Shown: positions 10,999-21,689 of the stretch, piece after piece | Position numbering within the stretch: position 1 is the stretch's first letter | Layout of the letters: every line of letters begins with the position of its first letter | Source: Tupaia tana | Taxonomy: Eukaryota; Chordata; Mammalia; Scandentia; Tupaiidae | Reading direction: 5' to 3' | Assembly: GCA_026018925.1 (NCBI GenBank) | Contig: JAKSZU010000002.1 | Span: 52,713,837 to 52,777,836 of the forward strand | DNA length: 64,000 bases | The notes under the pieces: generated by a model | Databases searched by the model: none | What the model was told of the DNA's origin: nothing | Seen by the model: the letters and a program-made list of their open reading frames with translations, nothing else | Made by a program: the position numbers and the translations under genes

Positions 10999-11266
10999 GG
11001 GACCAGCAGTTAACGTAATGGCTATGTCGCTGGACTCCCATGTAGTCAACCACGGTTCACGTCCCGGACCTGGTGGCTTAAAACTCACACCGGGCGCGTG
11101 TGCGTGTGTGCCCAAGATCCCGAGAAGAGAACCTTGGAGAAGGGATTGCGGCGTGGCCATCCCCCCCAGGGGGGTGATTTCTCACTTTCTGTTTCTCTGT
11201 CTCTCTCTGTCTGTCTGGCGAGCGCACGTGCCCTATAGCAAAAACCTAAAAAAAAAAAAAAAAAAA
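10999..11266 (+). mobile_element. t-SINE type A, full length, young
   Basis: Perfect duplications AATAGGAGCCCACT on both sides; intact A and B boxes and CpG-rich body. Confidence 0.95.
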
Positions 11267-11314
11267 AAATAGGAGCCCACTAATGGAAGTTAACAATAAT
11301 CTTCCTGAGTCTTT

Positions 11315-11496
11315 TTTTTAAAGAATTATTTTATTTAACTTTATTTATTCATTAATTTATCTTAATTTGACCAGAGAACAAAAAAAGAGAGAGAGAGAAA
11401 GTGAGAAAGCAAGCTGCCAGGTCCAGGACTTGAACCATGGTTGGCCATATGGGAGTGTATAGCGCCTCAACCACCACACCACCTGTTGGTCCCAGT
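11315..11496 (-). mobile_element. t-SINE type B
   Basis: Perfect 14-bp duplications CTTCCTGAGTCTTT at 11301-11314 and 11497-11510. Confidence 0.95.
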
Positions 11497-11939
11497 CTTC
11501 CTGAGTCTTTACAGACCCCTGGTTATGGAGAACAGGATGGGAAGGAAAGATGCCATCAGCCCCCTTTCATAACATTTTATCAGCCCTCAAGCACTGTAAA
11601 TGCACACCGAGCTTCTAAACTAGGATCTAAGAACTGTCTTGACTGACTCCATTGGCTTCCATTGGCTTCTGCTGCCTTGACAATCATTGCGTAAAGTCCC
11701 TTGCAGAGAACTGAAACTGGTCTTTCCATGTTGCCCTGTATACCCAAAGAGATGGAAACTGACCTCCAAGCAATGTGATAACCATCCCCTTAGGCTGCCT
11801 CTCTCCTTGTGATTCTGTCCACAAAAGACAAATCTCCTCAATACTTGCCCCTTGTTTTTTGAGGACAAAATTTTTAATTAAGAGACTTGAGTTCTGCAGA
11901 TTTTGAAATACATTAGTGGGGGTTAGGGTGTCCCCTAGA

Positions 11940-12580
11940 ACTGTTAGGAGATGTTAGGGGTGATATAAGCTTGGTTAGTACAAATGTAGATCAGGGAACT
12001 AGCCTGGGGCACAAAGAAACTTTATGGTGGAACATTACTATATTGTGATTCCAAACAAGTCCCTGTGGCACGTGGTCTGACTGCTTTTTCCAACTTTTTC
12101 AAAGTCCTTTTCAGGGGCCAATGGGGAGTCATGCCCACAGATGTTGACAGGCCATTTTGACCCATAGGTAACAGGATTCCCTTCCTACATCCTGCCCCTG
12201 GTAGAGTATTGGAACATCTTTGTGATGTATATTAAGCCTCCTTATCTCTGTTAAAGTACATTGCTTTCTGATCTCATCAACTTTCCTTTTCCAATCACCA
12301 CCCTAAAAACTATAAAACCCACCTCTAACCTATAAGCCCTCCCCCAACTTCCACATGTTTTGCCTTTTTGGGCCAGACCAATGGAAAAACATTTCACTAA
12401 ATTCCAAATTCTGTCTCTTGCTCTCAAAATCAAATAAAAGGAACCCCTGTACCTGATCACCTGGAGAGAAAGGCATGTTTTGCCGCCTATTCAGCCTAAG
12501 TCACTCATTCTGCTTAGAAATAAACTGAATTAATTATTATTTTTACAGAGTTGGTTATTTTTTTGTCAATAGGCCTAGGA
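11940..12580 (+). mobile_element. LTR-like block (ERV remnant)
   Basis: It holds a TATA-like CTATAAAACCC near 12310, a poly(A) signal AATAAA near 12432 and a second AATAAA near 12520, an arrangement typical of a retroviral LTR. The family is not identified and the ends are approximate. No gag, pol or env is seen beside it. Confidence 0.4.
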
Positions 12581-12589
12581 ACTGCAAAA

Positions 12590-13100
12590 AACAAGAACTG
12601 ACAAATCAAAGGTGGTCTTGACATGGAGAGACCCTAAATTCATGAATAACTCAGGGCTGATAGCTGTCTAGGGTTTCTGCCCTCTGGCAAACATACTGCC
12701 CCTCCCAAGAGCTACACGGGTAATCTGAAAACCTTGACTAGATTAGTCTTCCAGCTTCTCTGCCTCCTCCCTTTGATGAATAGGGCGGGTTCTAAGCCTG
12801 AGATCTCCCCTTCCCCAATTCCCCCATAAAAGACCACCCCCACCCCCCCACACACACACACACACCCGTGGGGGCCAGAGATTCAGAGTGTAAACGCCTC
12901 TGTGCCCACCGGTGTAACAAACAGTTCTCCTAATCTCTCCGAGGGCTGCTTTCCATTCCTCAGTGTCTGGTTTTCTGCAAGTCTAATGGTACATATTTTA
13001 AACCAAAGATCTAAAACAGAATAAAAAGGGACTCTGGGAAGGAGAAGGGGCTGGTTGCCTACACTGGCAATGGCCCATTCCATTTGCGGAATCTATCTCT
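12590..13100 (+). mobile_element. Second LTR-like block (ERV remnant)
   Basis: A TATA-like CCATAAAAGACC near 12825 follows a C-rich upstream part, and the downstream part resembles an R-U5 segment. It differs from the preceding block, so the two are not a matched LTR pair. A short AC run follows the TATA-like site. Confidence 0.3.
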
Positions 13101-13479
13101 ATTTCCCTCACTAAACCTTATGCTCAGTTTATCTCCTTGTCCTTCAAATCTTCACTGTAATGGGGATACAGGGATTGCATATTTCTCAACATAACAGAAC
13201 CAAACCCCCCTGTAGCTCCAGATACCAAGGAAAGACTGTATTTATCTACTATCTCCCCTCCGGTTTATCCTGACCACCTCTGCCCTAGTTCAGGCCTTCT
13301 TTTTTCAATCAGCTGACTACAACAATCTGATAAAACTGCAATCCCTACATTCTCAACTCTCCATAACCCTGTCTGAGAAGTCTCTCTTAAACAAAAACCT
13401 GGCCAGCTCAGGAAACTGGCCACAGGAAAATCCACACATCTAGACAAGACGCTTAAAACTCACTTAACCTCTCTTTTTT

Positions 13480-13760
13480 GGTCCCTACCTCTCTCGTCTG
13501 CCTCCTCTTTTACTAATTCTTGCTTTGCCTAGTAATACCAAGTGCTTACAGCTTCTTACCCTATGTCCACACTTACACTGTCCCCTCTGGCTGGCATGCT
13601 CTCCCTACCCAAGTACCTTTTCGCCTTATTAATTTCTCCTCATCCTTTCAGATTCAGCTCAGTATGAGTCCTCCAAGACAGCGCTCATCCCAACTGATCA
13701 GGTGTTCGCCATCTGTGCTCTCAGTGCTTAGTTTATTTTTGAATGTGCCTCATCAGTTTT
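13480..13760 (+). repeat. L2 fragment (3' part)
   Basis: CCCCTCTGGCTGGCATGCTC, TCCTCATCCTTTCAGATTCA and a CCTCCAAGACAGCGC part match L2. Confidence 0.65.
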
Positions 13761-13862
13761 GAAGACTTGTTGTTTTATGATTATCTGTGTATCATTATAT
13801 GATTATCTATGTATTAAATCTTCCTTATCAGTTGAGAGAGGGATTAATGTTTTACTAATCCT

Positions 13863-14054
13863 GGGGCCAGTAGGTAGTGCGGTGGTTAAGGCACTGGACT
13901 CCCACATGGCCGACTGCAGTTAGAGTCCCAGACTTGGCAACTTGCTTTATCTCTATCTCTCGCTCTCTCTCTGGTGAGTGAACATACCCTGTACCAAATT
14001 TTAAAATAATAATAATGATAAATAAAATTAAGTAAATAATTACTTTTTAAAAAA
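13863..14054 (+). mobile_element. t-SINE type B
   Basis: The head is typical, but after the CT run it has a type A-like CATACCCTGTACCAAA before the ATAA tail, a mosaic 3' end. Confidence 0.9.
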
Positions 14055-14428
14055 TAGATATAAAACATTTTTTAAATAAAAATCTTAATTCCAATATTCT
14101 TAGTGCCCAGTATAGTGTCCAATACATATTAGAAAGTCAAAATATACTTATAAAGCAAATATTCTAAGTCTATAAACCAGTACTTCCCCTTCATAGAAAT
14201 CTAGTCATAAATAAATAATCTACATACATAATTCCATTAGTGTCATACTTTAGGTACATTGTGTATTAAACAGGCCTTTTTATTCAGAGATCCTAACTAC
14301 TGTTAAAAATGTTATTTCTAAGCAAAAATGCCTTCCCACTTAAAATTACATATTTACAGGTAGATACAGGTTATCTATTAATCAGGGGCAGCCTGTAATA
14401 TTAAATGTTGTGATTCATTTCATAGTAC

Positions 14429-14570
14429 CTTAAGCTGGTCTAGCAGTATCTGTAATGCGACACCTTTATTAATCAAACTTTGGTTTTCACAGTAAACAAT
14501 GCCTGCCAATGCAACACTGCCAACAGTTAACAATGCACTGCTTTGTCTGCCTTTAGGAGTGGTTACAGGC
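14429..14570 (-). other. Exon-like open segment, ARM-repeat-like peptide, gene unknown
   Basis: On the minus strand a pyrimidine-rich tract ending TTCAG is followed by 142 bp without a stop and then AAG|GTACTA, a plausible donor. In the open frame the segment encodes about 47 residues, including SSALLTVGSVALAGIVYCEN and then QSLINKGVALQILLDQLK. The hydrophobic spacing, with Asn-x-x-Leu-Ile-x-x-Gly before Leu-Leu, resembles one armadillo repeat. It is not part of the CDK19 protein and I could not assign it to a known gene. Similarity does not seem to continue into the flanks, so a processed pseudogene is less likely than an isolated exon. It lies in a SINE-free stretch. It may still be a chance open frame. 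Confidence 0.35.
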
Positions 14571-14647
14571 CTGAACAGCAGAGATAAGGTTTTCTTTTCT
14601 CTAACAAGAACCAACAAAAAGCAACCATTATAAAAAGCTCAAGGCAA

Positions 14648-14760
14648 GACAAATATGTATATCTAGAAGGCTATTTACCAAACTAACTTCAAGGTCACTA
14701 AAAGTATAATCAAGATACATTCCATACTGACATCAATGGCAGGAATAATGCTACAAAGGC
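14648..14760 (+). repeat. Left arm of a large inverted repeat
   Basis: About 113 bp, with the core TACCAAACTAACTTCAAGGT and ATAATCAAGATACATTCCAT, that recurs in reverse complement at 15463-15581. It is not a SINE, L1, L2 or MIR that I recognise. Confidence 0.7.
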
Positions 14761-14919
14761 ATTGGGATTCCATCCAGTGCATTAATGAAGGCAATCCATC
14801 CAGAGAGAAGCAATACTGGTAGAAAACTGTTTTCTACTTACATTTGTGACACTCGCATTCAAACCAAGTAATTGTTTTATTATAATGAGAAATTAAGGGT
14901 GTCAGAGATCGAAATTATC

Positions 14920-15060
14920 CATCTGAACCCACTTGTTTTACCAAGGAAGAAACAAACACAGGTCCAAAGAGGCAAAAGACCTAAACCTTGACCAAGTTCA
15001 CTCTGCAGACAATGGCAGACTTGCACTAGAACCCACACCACTCAGAGATGCACTCTAGGC
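14920..15060 (-). repeat. MIR fragment
   Basis: Reverse-orientation MIR wording is recognisable, including GTCCAAAGAGGCAAAAGACC, then a GACCAAGTTCACTC part and GCACTAGAACCCA. Confidence 0.5.
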
Positions 15061-15462
15061 CAGGGCTGGGAGAGTGAAAACATGCTAGGAAAGTGAACAG
15101 CAATGTACTTGATCAATTTATGGCCCTCACATCTAGAAGACTTTCAGCCTGATAGATGCTTAGTTGAGAATCTGATCTCACACTCAAAAAAAAAAAAGAA
15201 AAAAATCATATGTAATCTCCTGAGAAAATGAATCATCAGTACTGCACGTAAGGTCCCATCATTCTCAATGATAGAGTTATGCTGTTATTCAAACAGAGGC
15301 CTGTAGCAGTAGTTAATCAAAACTTATCAGTATGTAATGAAAATAGGTACATCTCATTGTATATTAATTCTACTTTAATAAAATTAATTTAATAAAGTAG
15401 CATGTCTGAATTGATTCTTCGGTTTTAACCACAGGCCTCAAAGTCCTGGGGTTCCCTTCAGT

Positions 15463-15581
15463 AGCCTTTGGTTTCTAACCAGCTCCTGCCATTGATGCCA
15501 ACATGGACTGTATCTTGATTATATCCCTCCTGGTGACTCTGAAGTTAGTTTGATAAATGGCCTCAAATGCATGTGTTTATC
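15463..15581 (-). repeat. Right arm of a large inverted repeat
   Basis: It reads as the reverse complement of 14648-14760, with AACTAACTTCAGAGTCAC and ATAATCAAGATACAGTCCAT on the minus strand. The arms differ by scattered substitutions and small indels, so the duplication is old. Confidence 0.7.
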
Positions 15582-15891
15582 AGTACTGGCTACTAAAATT
15601 GAATGCTAAAGTCAGGAGTCATCAAAAGAGCCCTGTCCCTGAAGTATACCTTAAGAGGCCTCATATGTCACTGTGAGTCAAACCATGCCCCTTTAAAGCT
15701 GGAAGTGTGATTCTCAGTGTGTATCCTCTCTCTATGGAACAGATGGTGGAGCACTATGCTCTAACTCAAACTGACAGATGTGTAGGACTCTGTTGAAAGC
15801 TCCAGTTACTGGACTACAACTATAGAAGATGGAAAAATTCTCATGCCCCCAAAAAACTCAGTCCAGGTCTAGAAAATGCCTTAACAATACT

Positions 15892-16150
15892 TTCTCTTTT
15901 TGAGAGATTTTTGCTATAGGGAATGTGCACTCATCAGAGAGACAGAGAGAAACAGAGAGACAGAAAGCGAGAAATCACCCCTGGGGGGATGGCCACATCG
16001 CAATCCCTTCTCCCCCATTCTCCTCTCAGGATTTTGGGCAGGCATATACATGTGCCCAGCATTAGTTTTAAGCCACTGGGTCCAGGACTTGAACTGCAGT
16101 CGACTAGGTGGGAGTCCAGAGACTTAACCATTACGCCATCTGCTGGTCCC
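15892..16150 (-). mobile_element. t-SINE type A
   Basis: Full reverse copy; moderately diverged. Confidence 0.95.
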
Positions 16151-16636
16151 ACCTCCTTACGTACGTGTCACAGTATCCAGAACTGTAAGAAGCGTCTCAT
16201 CTGATCATCACCAGACCTCACATAGAGGAAACAGGACAGAAGTCCTGCGAATGGATAGCATCACTACCGTTAAAGGCCTCCAGACTATAGACGTGAACAG
16301 CTAAGCCACAGATTTTCAAGGAACCAGCTCAAAAGGAATTAGTTAAGAACCAGAATCACCAGTAGAAACCATAGTGCAATTCTTCAGCATGACAAGATTT
16401 GTAATTGTTCAAAATCTCCTAAAACTTCAGGTTAGAAGATACTCAACCTACATTTTATTTTCTAATTTTTAGCTAAATTTTTTAAATGAAATTAAAATGG
16501 TTAAGTCATATTAAAATAAATATTACTTCCTGCTGGTACGCTCTTTAAACAGAATGTTAACTTGATAAATCAAATAAAAAATAATCAATAAAAACCAATT
16601 TGACTAGGATGGAATTGTTGCCTACAATGCCTCTGA

Positions 16637-16893
16637 GGGGCCAGCAGATAGCATAGCGGTTACGTAGCTGGCCTCCCGCATGGCCAACCATGCTTCAAGT
16701 CCTGGACCCAGTGTCTTGAAAATCATACTGGCATGTATGCATGCATACCCAAAAACCCAGGAGGTGAATGAAGGAGAAGCAATTGTGGTGTGGCCATTCT
16801 CCCTGGGGGGTGATTTCTCACTTTTCCTCACTGTCTCCATTTCTCTCTGGCCAGTGTATGGGCCTTAAGGCAAAAACTTCTAAAAAAATATAA
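16637..16893 (+). mobile_element. t-SINE type A
   Basis: First of five SINEs packed almost end to end up to 17993. Confidence 0.9.
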
Positions 16894-16937
16894 AATTGAA
16901 AAATAAATTTAAAAGTAATATTTCATAATATGTCATT

Positions 16938-17190
16938 TGGGGCCAACAGATGGTGCTGGATTTCCACATGGCAGACTGCAGTTCCAGTCCTGGAGCTGTG
17001 GGCTTAAAAATCATGCTGTGCACGTGTGCTTGTGTGCCTAAAATCCTGAGAGTAGAATGAAGGATAAGTGATTACAGCGTGGCAATCCCCCCAGTTTTGG
17101 GGGAGGTGACTTCTCACTTTCCCTCTCTCTGTCTCTCTCTAGTAAATGTACATACCCTATGGCAAAATAGCCTAAAAATAATAATAAATA
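16938..17190 (+). mobile_element. t-SINE type A with A-box deletion
   Basis: GGTGCTGGATTTCC follows the head directly, so most of the A-box/D-arm region is deleted. Confidence 0.9.
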
Positions 17191-17227
17191 CTAATAATAA
17201 CAATATCTCATTCAAAAAGTAAGAATG

Positions 17228-17516
17228 AGGCTGATCCTATAACCTACTGGTAAAGGGAATCAGATCCCACATGGCTGCCCATAGTCTGAATCTCCGCCCC
17301 AGTGGCTTGAAAGACACACCAGGCACATGTGCAAGCAATGCCCTAAGTCCTGAAGACATCAAGAAATGGAAGAGAAGGGACTGTGGTGTGACCATGCCTC
17401 ATTGGGGGTACATTCTTACTTTTTCCCACTCTCTTTCTCTCCTGTCTCTCTCTAGTGAGCTTGCACACTTTCTGGAAATAAAAATAAAAAACATAAATTT
17501 AAAAAATAATTTTTTT
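17228..17516 (+). mobile_element. t-SINE type C
   Basis: Full length; body carries GACCATGCCTCATTGGGG. Confidence 0.9.
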
Positions 17517-17517
17517 T

Positions 17518-17771
17518 AGGACCAGCACATGGTATAGCAGTTACATCACTGGAGTCCCATATGGTCGACCATGATTCGAGTCCCAGACACGGTAGCTTGA
17601 AAATCACAAAGGGTGAATGTGCATGCGTGCCCAGGAGGAGAAGGGATTGTGGCATGGTCAACCCCCAAAGGGTGATTTCTCACTTTGCCTCTCACTGCAT
17701 CTATCTCCTCGCTCTCTCCCCAACAAACAAATGTGCCCTCCTAAGGCAAAATCCTCTAAAATAAAAATAAT
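17518..17771 (+). mobile_element. t-SINE type A
   Basis: Abuts the preceding tail and faces the following reverse copy. Confidence 0.9.
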
Positions 17772-17993
17772 TTTTTTTTTTTTTTTTAGTTTGGTATATG
17801 GCATATGTGCTTATCAGAGAGATAAACATCATGGAAACAAGAAAGACAGAAAGTGAGAAAGTACCCTCTAGGATGTATGGCCATGCTACAATTCCCTCTC
17901 CTCCACTCTCTTGAGATTTTTGGGCATATACTGAACCCCACATGGCCAACATGTGGGGTTCAGTTGCCTTAACCACCATGCCACTGAGTGGTC
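17772..17993 (-). mobile_element. t-SINE type C with an internal palindrome
   Basis: Reverse copy in which the anticodon-to-B-box part is replaced by a perfect 15-bp inverted repeat (17930-17944 and 17950-17964). Confidence 0.85.
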
Positions 17994-18310
17994 TAAAATT
18001 TTATAAAAAAGAAGAATGTGAAAAGTAAGTTATTTGAAGCCCTTACTATTATAATTTCATTTAATCAAGTTTTTTTTATTTTGTATTTTTAAATATGAAG
18101 ATTTAGCAAAAAATATTTATAATATTTAAATATAAATAGGATAAAACATAGCCTATTTTATTTAAACACCAAAAGGCATGTTTCACATGTTTATACAAGG
18201 ACTCTACTGGCTTTTTTTGGTAAGTTCTCTACTTTGTAAAGTAAACAGAACTAAGAAAAGTATTGGGCTAAAGGAATTATGGAAAAGAGAGGTTAAAAGA
18301 AAAGAGGGTC

Positions 18311-18482
18311 AGGGGCAGCTGGTAGCATGGTGGTTAAGGTATTGGACTCCTAAGTCCTGACTGTGGTTTGAGTAATGTACCTAGAGGTTTGTTTTATCAC
18401 TCATGCTCCCCATTCCCCTCTTCTTTCTCTTATAAACACACCTTCCCTGTAGCAAATTAATGATGATGATGATAAATTTAAA
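18311..18482 (+). mobile_element. t-SINE type B
   Basis: Old copy with a GATGAT run in the tail. Confidence 0.85.
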
Positions 18483-18569
18483 CAAAGAAGAAAAAAGATC
18501 TTTGGTTTGCTGATAATGATTAAAAATGTGTACATAACCTTCCACAGGAGGAAAATTAATTGGAATTCA

Positions 18570-18670
18570 GAAACTCTGGAACTAATAGGTGTCAACAATC
18601 ATAATTACCTGTCATCATCCCCACTTCACAGATGAGTAAACTGAGACATAAGGATCAAGATTAGCTCTTT
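18570..18670 (-). repeat. MIR fragment
   Basis: CATCCCCACTTCACAGATGA followed by GTAAACTGAGACATAAGGAT is the conserved MIR core in reverse orientation. Confidence 0.7.
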
Positions 18671-18699
18671 TAGAAATAAAATATTTACAAATAATTACC

Positions 18700-18856
18700 T
18701 ACTTAATTTTATTTATTATTATTTTTAAAAATTTTACTGGGCAGAGACAGAGAGAGAGAGACAAAGTGAGAAAGCAAGCCACCAGTTCCAGTACTCAAAC
18801 AATGGCTGGCCATGTGAAAATCTAGCACCTTAACCACTGCAACACCTGCTGGCACC
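18700..18856 (-). mobile_element. t-SINE type B
   Basis: Reverse copy with a short CT run; AGAAATAAA occurs on both sides. Confidence 0.9.
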
Positions 18857-18890
18857 AGAAATAAATTATTTTTTACAGTACAGGATCTCT

Positions 18891-19076
18891 GGGCCAGCAG
18901 GTGGCATTGTGGTTAAGGCGCTGGATACTCCCATATGGCTGACCATGGCTCAAGTCCTGGACCTGGTGGCTTGCTTTCTGACTTTCCTTCGGTGTGTGTG
19001 TGTGTCTCTCTCTGGTCAAATGAAAATAAATGAATGAATAATTTTTTAAATGAAATAAATAATTCTTTAAAAAAAT
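18891..19076 (+). mobile_element. t-SINE type B
   Basis: Duplications TACAGGATCTC / TATAGGATCTC. Its head keeps CCAGCAGGTGGCAT, a CTCF-like word. Confidence 0.95.
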
Positions 19077-19277
19077 GTATAGGATCTCAAAGTTTCCATA
19101 TCCTAAAAACTAAGTAAGGCAAAACTCTAGATGTGTCTCATTGTCAGACAAGGTATGAAGAGAACCTGTGTTGCACACAGAAATTTCTAGATGATTCTTT
19201 AACCACTGAGCATTTATTTTAATCAGACTTTCAGGTACTGGACTTTGATACAGTGATGTCTTTAAATGTTCTCATTA

Positions 19278-19524
19278 GGGGCCAGCAGATCAGGTGGTAT
19301 AGTGGTTAAGGCACTGGATTCCACATAGCTAACTCCATGGTTTGAGTCTTGAAGCCAGTGGCACATGTGCATGCATGCCCCAAATCTCAAGAGGAATATG
19401 GAGGACAAGGGACTGCAGTGTGGTCAACCCCCTTGGGGGTTGATTTCTCACTTTCCCCTTCTCTGTCTCTCTCCAGTGAGTACACAAGCTCTAGTAAAAA
19501 CCTAAAAAGAAAAAAAAAAAAAAC
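19278..19524 (+). mobile_element. t-SINE type A/C intermediate
   Basis: The head holds a 5-bp insertion (ATCAG) after GCAG, and part of the body after the B box is deleted. Confidence 0.9.
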
Positions 19525-19980
19525 TCACTAGTTAAAAGACTGTAATATTTCATGCTTCAGCATGGTATTCATTCACTGCTTGCTAGATAGCTATTATAGC
19601 ACAGCAGAATTACAAACCTTAGAAAACAATGCTCTTGTCATTATTTACATTTTTCCTTGTATTTTGCCTTTGCTTTATACAAATGAGGGAAATGCTGAAA
19701 AAGAAAGTACTAAACATCGTCCTTAGACTGCATACCAAAGATAGAAACCTTTAGGTATGTTCAAAGTGATAAATTCTGAGCTTAACTGAACATACAACCT
19801 CTGAACTTAAGTATATTAAACCTGTAGTTCAATAGCAGGGAGGGGAGCGGAAAGGAGGGGAAAATTAGGGAACATACACTGAAAGTTTGGAACTAAATTA
19901 TTATGAATGTTCTAAAAGAAAGAGATAATTAGTACATTCTAGTATACTTTTAGCTCTTTAGAACGAGAACTACTCCCTGG

Positions 19981-20212
19981 ATCAGCCCCATGGTCTAGTG
20001 GCTATAGGAGCCAGATCCCTCATGGCCAACTGTATAGTTTGAATCCTGCCTCTGGTGGCCTGAACAACACATCAGATATGTGTGTATGCAACCCAAATCC
20101 AAACAAGATAGAGAAATGGAGAAGGGATGGAGGCATGACTACACCCCACTGGGAGTGCTTTCTTTTTTTCCCTTTCTATCTGGGGAGCGTAAGTGCCCTC
20201 TGGGGGTAAAAA
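19981..20212 (+). mobile_element. t-SINE type C
   Basis: Old copy with the tail replaced by a GGGGGTAAAAAA end. Confidence 0.85.
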
Positions 20213-20577
20213 AAGAATCAGAATTTCCCCCCAAACCCTATTATCCATACAACATTTATACATGGAGAAATTGTATATGAAAGAAGGGGACTTATGGTTT
20301 GGATAATGGTTTGTCCTTCAAAGGTTCATGTTTTTAGATTTGGCCTTAGTAAGCAGTAATCAGATGTCTCCCTAAAATGTGTTGGAACCTGGTTGTATTG
20401 CAAAGATGTTAAGTGAAAACTTAGTAACTTCATTGTACCCCAGGGTGAGGCCTTTGCCTATGATAATAGTCATGACGGATGGTCCCCATAATTGAATTTT
20501 GGTGTGTTTATAAGGAGAACAAATGAGGCAGGCAGAGCCCACATAAATACAGATCAGAATAAGTAGAAACGTACAAG

Positions 20578-20776
20578 TGGGTCAGCAAGTGGCATGGTGG
20601 TTAAAGTTCTAGACTCCCATATGGCTGACCACAGTTTGAGTCCTGGACTTGGAAACTTGTTTTCTTATTCCCCCACCTCTTTTTCTATCTCTCTTTGGTG
20701 ATTGCACCCTATAACAAAAAATTTAATAATAATAATAATACATAAAATTAAATAAATAATTCTTTAAAAGAAAGAA
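20578..20776 (+). mobile_element. t-SINE type B
   Basis: Inside the MSTB-like LTR; tail contains ATA repeats. Confidence 0.9.
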
Positions 20777-20785
20777 AATAAACTA

Positions 20786-20876
20786 GGGACAGGCAGGTGG
20801 CACAGTGGTTAAAGGTGCTGGACTCCCATGTGCCCAAATGCAGTTCAAGTCCTGGACCTGATGGCTTGCTTTCTCA

Positions 20877-20928
<52 letters not shown>

Positions 20929-20990
20929 CTCTCTCTGGTCAAATTAAAATAATTAATTAAATTAAAACAATTCTTTAAAAAGAAAAAAGA
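20786..20990 (+). mobile_element. t-SINE type B
   Basis: Carries the longest pure CT run of the window (20879-20922). Confidence 0.9.
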
Positions 20991-21103
20991 ACCTTATGGG
21001 CAGCTGCTCTGTTCAAGATCTTGCACTTTACCAGGTTGTAACTTCACCAGAAGTCGGCCCCTGAACACTTAGCCTCCAAACCATGAGCTGAATAAACCTC
21101 TTT

Positions 21104-21277
21104 TTTTTTTTTTTTTAAGAATTTTTAATTTAATTTAATTTATTTATTATTATTATTTAATTTGCCAGAGAGTGACAGAGGGAAAGTGAGAAAGCAAGCT
21201 GCCAGGTCCAGGACTCAAACCATGGCTAACCATGTCGGAGTCCAGTGCCTTAACCACCATGCCACCTGCTGATCCCA
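21104..21277 (-). mobile_element. t-SINE type B
   Basis: Reverse copy inserted in the poly(A)-signal region of the MaLR LTR. Confidence 0.9.
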
Positions 21278-21280
21278 AGC

Positions 21281-21540
21281 TCTTTTTATTTTTTGAGAGA
21301 TTTTTGGTATAGGGTGCATGCACTCGCCAGAAAGACAGAGAGAGACAGAGAGACAGAAAGTGAGAAATCATCCCCCAGGGGGGATGGCCACGCCACAATC
21401 CCTTCTCCATTCTCCTCTCAGAATTCTGGGCACTCATGCACATGAGCCCGGCATGTGTTTAAGCCACCGGGTGCGGGACTCGAACCATGGTTGACTACAT
21501 GGGAATCCAGCGACATAGCCATTCCGCTAACTGCTAGTCC
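21281..21540 (-). mobile_element. t-SINE type A
   Basis: AAGCTCTTTTTATTTTT occurs on both sides as its duplication. Confidence 0.95.
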
Positions 21541-21689
21541 CAAGCTCTTTTTATTTTTAATAAATCGCTCAGTCTCAGGTATTTCTGTTAGCAATGCAAA
21601 AACAGACAAAGACAAGACCTTTTCCATTGTTTAAATTTTATTTCTACTAAATAAAAGGGACAAAAACAGATCCAAATATCATTTAAAAC

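Larger units (their letters stand above)
20288..21622 (+). mobile_element. MSTB/THE1-like MaLR LTR, split by four SINEs
   Basis: The start (TATGGTTTGGATAATGGTTT) and the 3' part (AACCATGAGCTGAATAAACC, then CAGTCTCAGGTATTTCTGTT) match the MaLR LTR of MST/THE1 type. Two forward type B SINEs and a reverse B and a reverse A SINE lie inside. Confidence 0.75.

Noticed and set aside
11940-13100. Complete endogenous retrovirus with two LTRs
   Set aside because: The two LTR-like blocks differ from each other and no gag, pol or env text lies between or beside them.
16637-17993. CRISPR-like array of similar units
   Set aside because: The units are whole SINEs of different types in both orientations in a mammalian genome, not short direct repeats with spacers.
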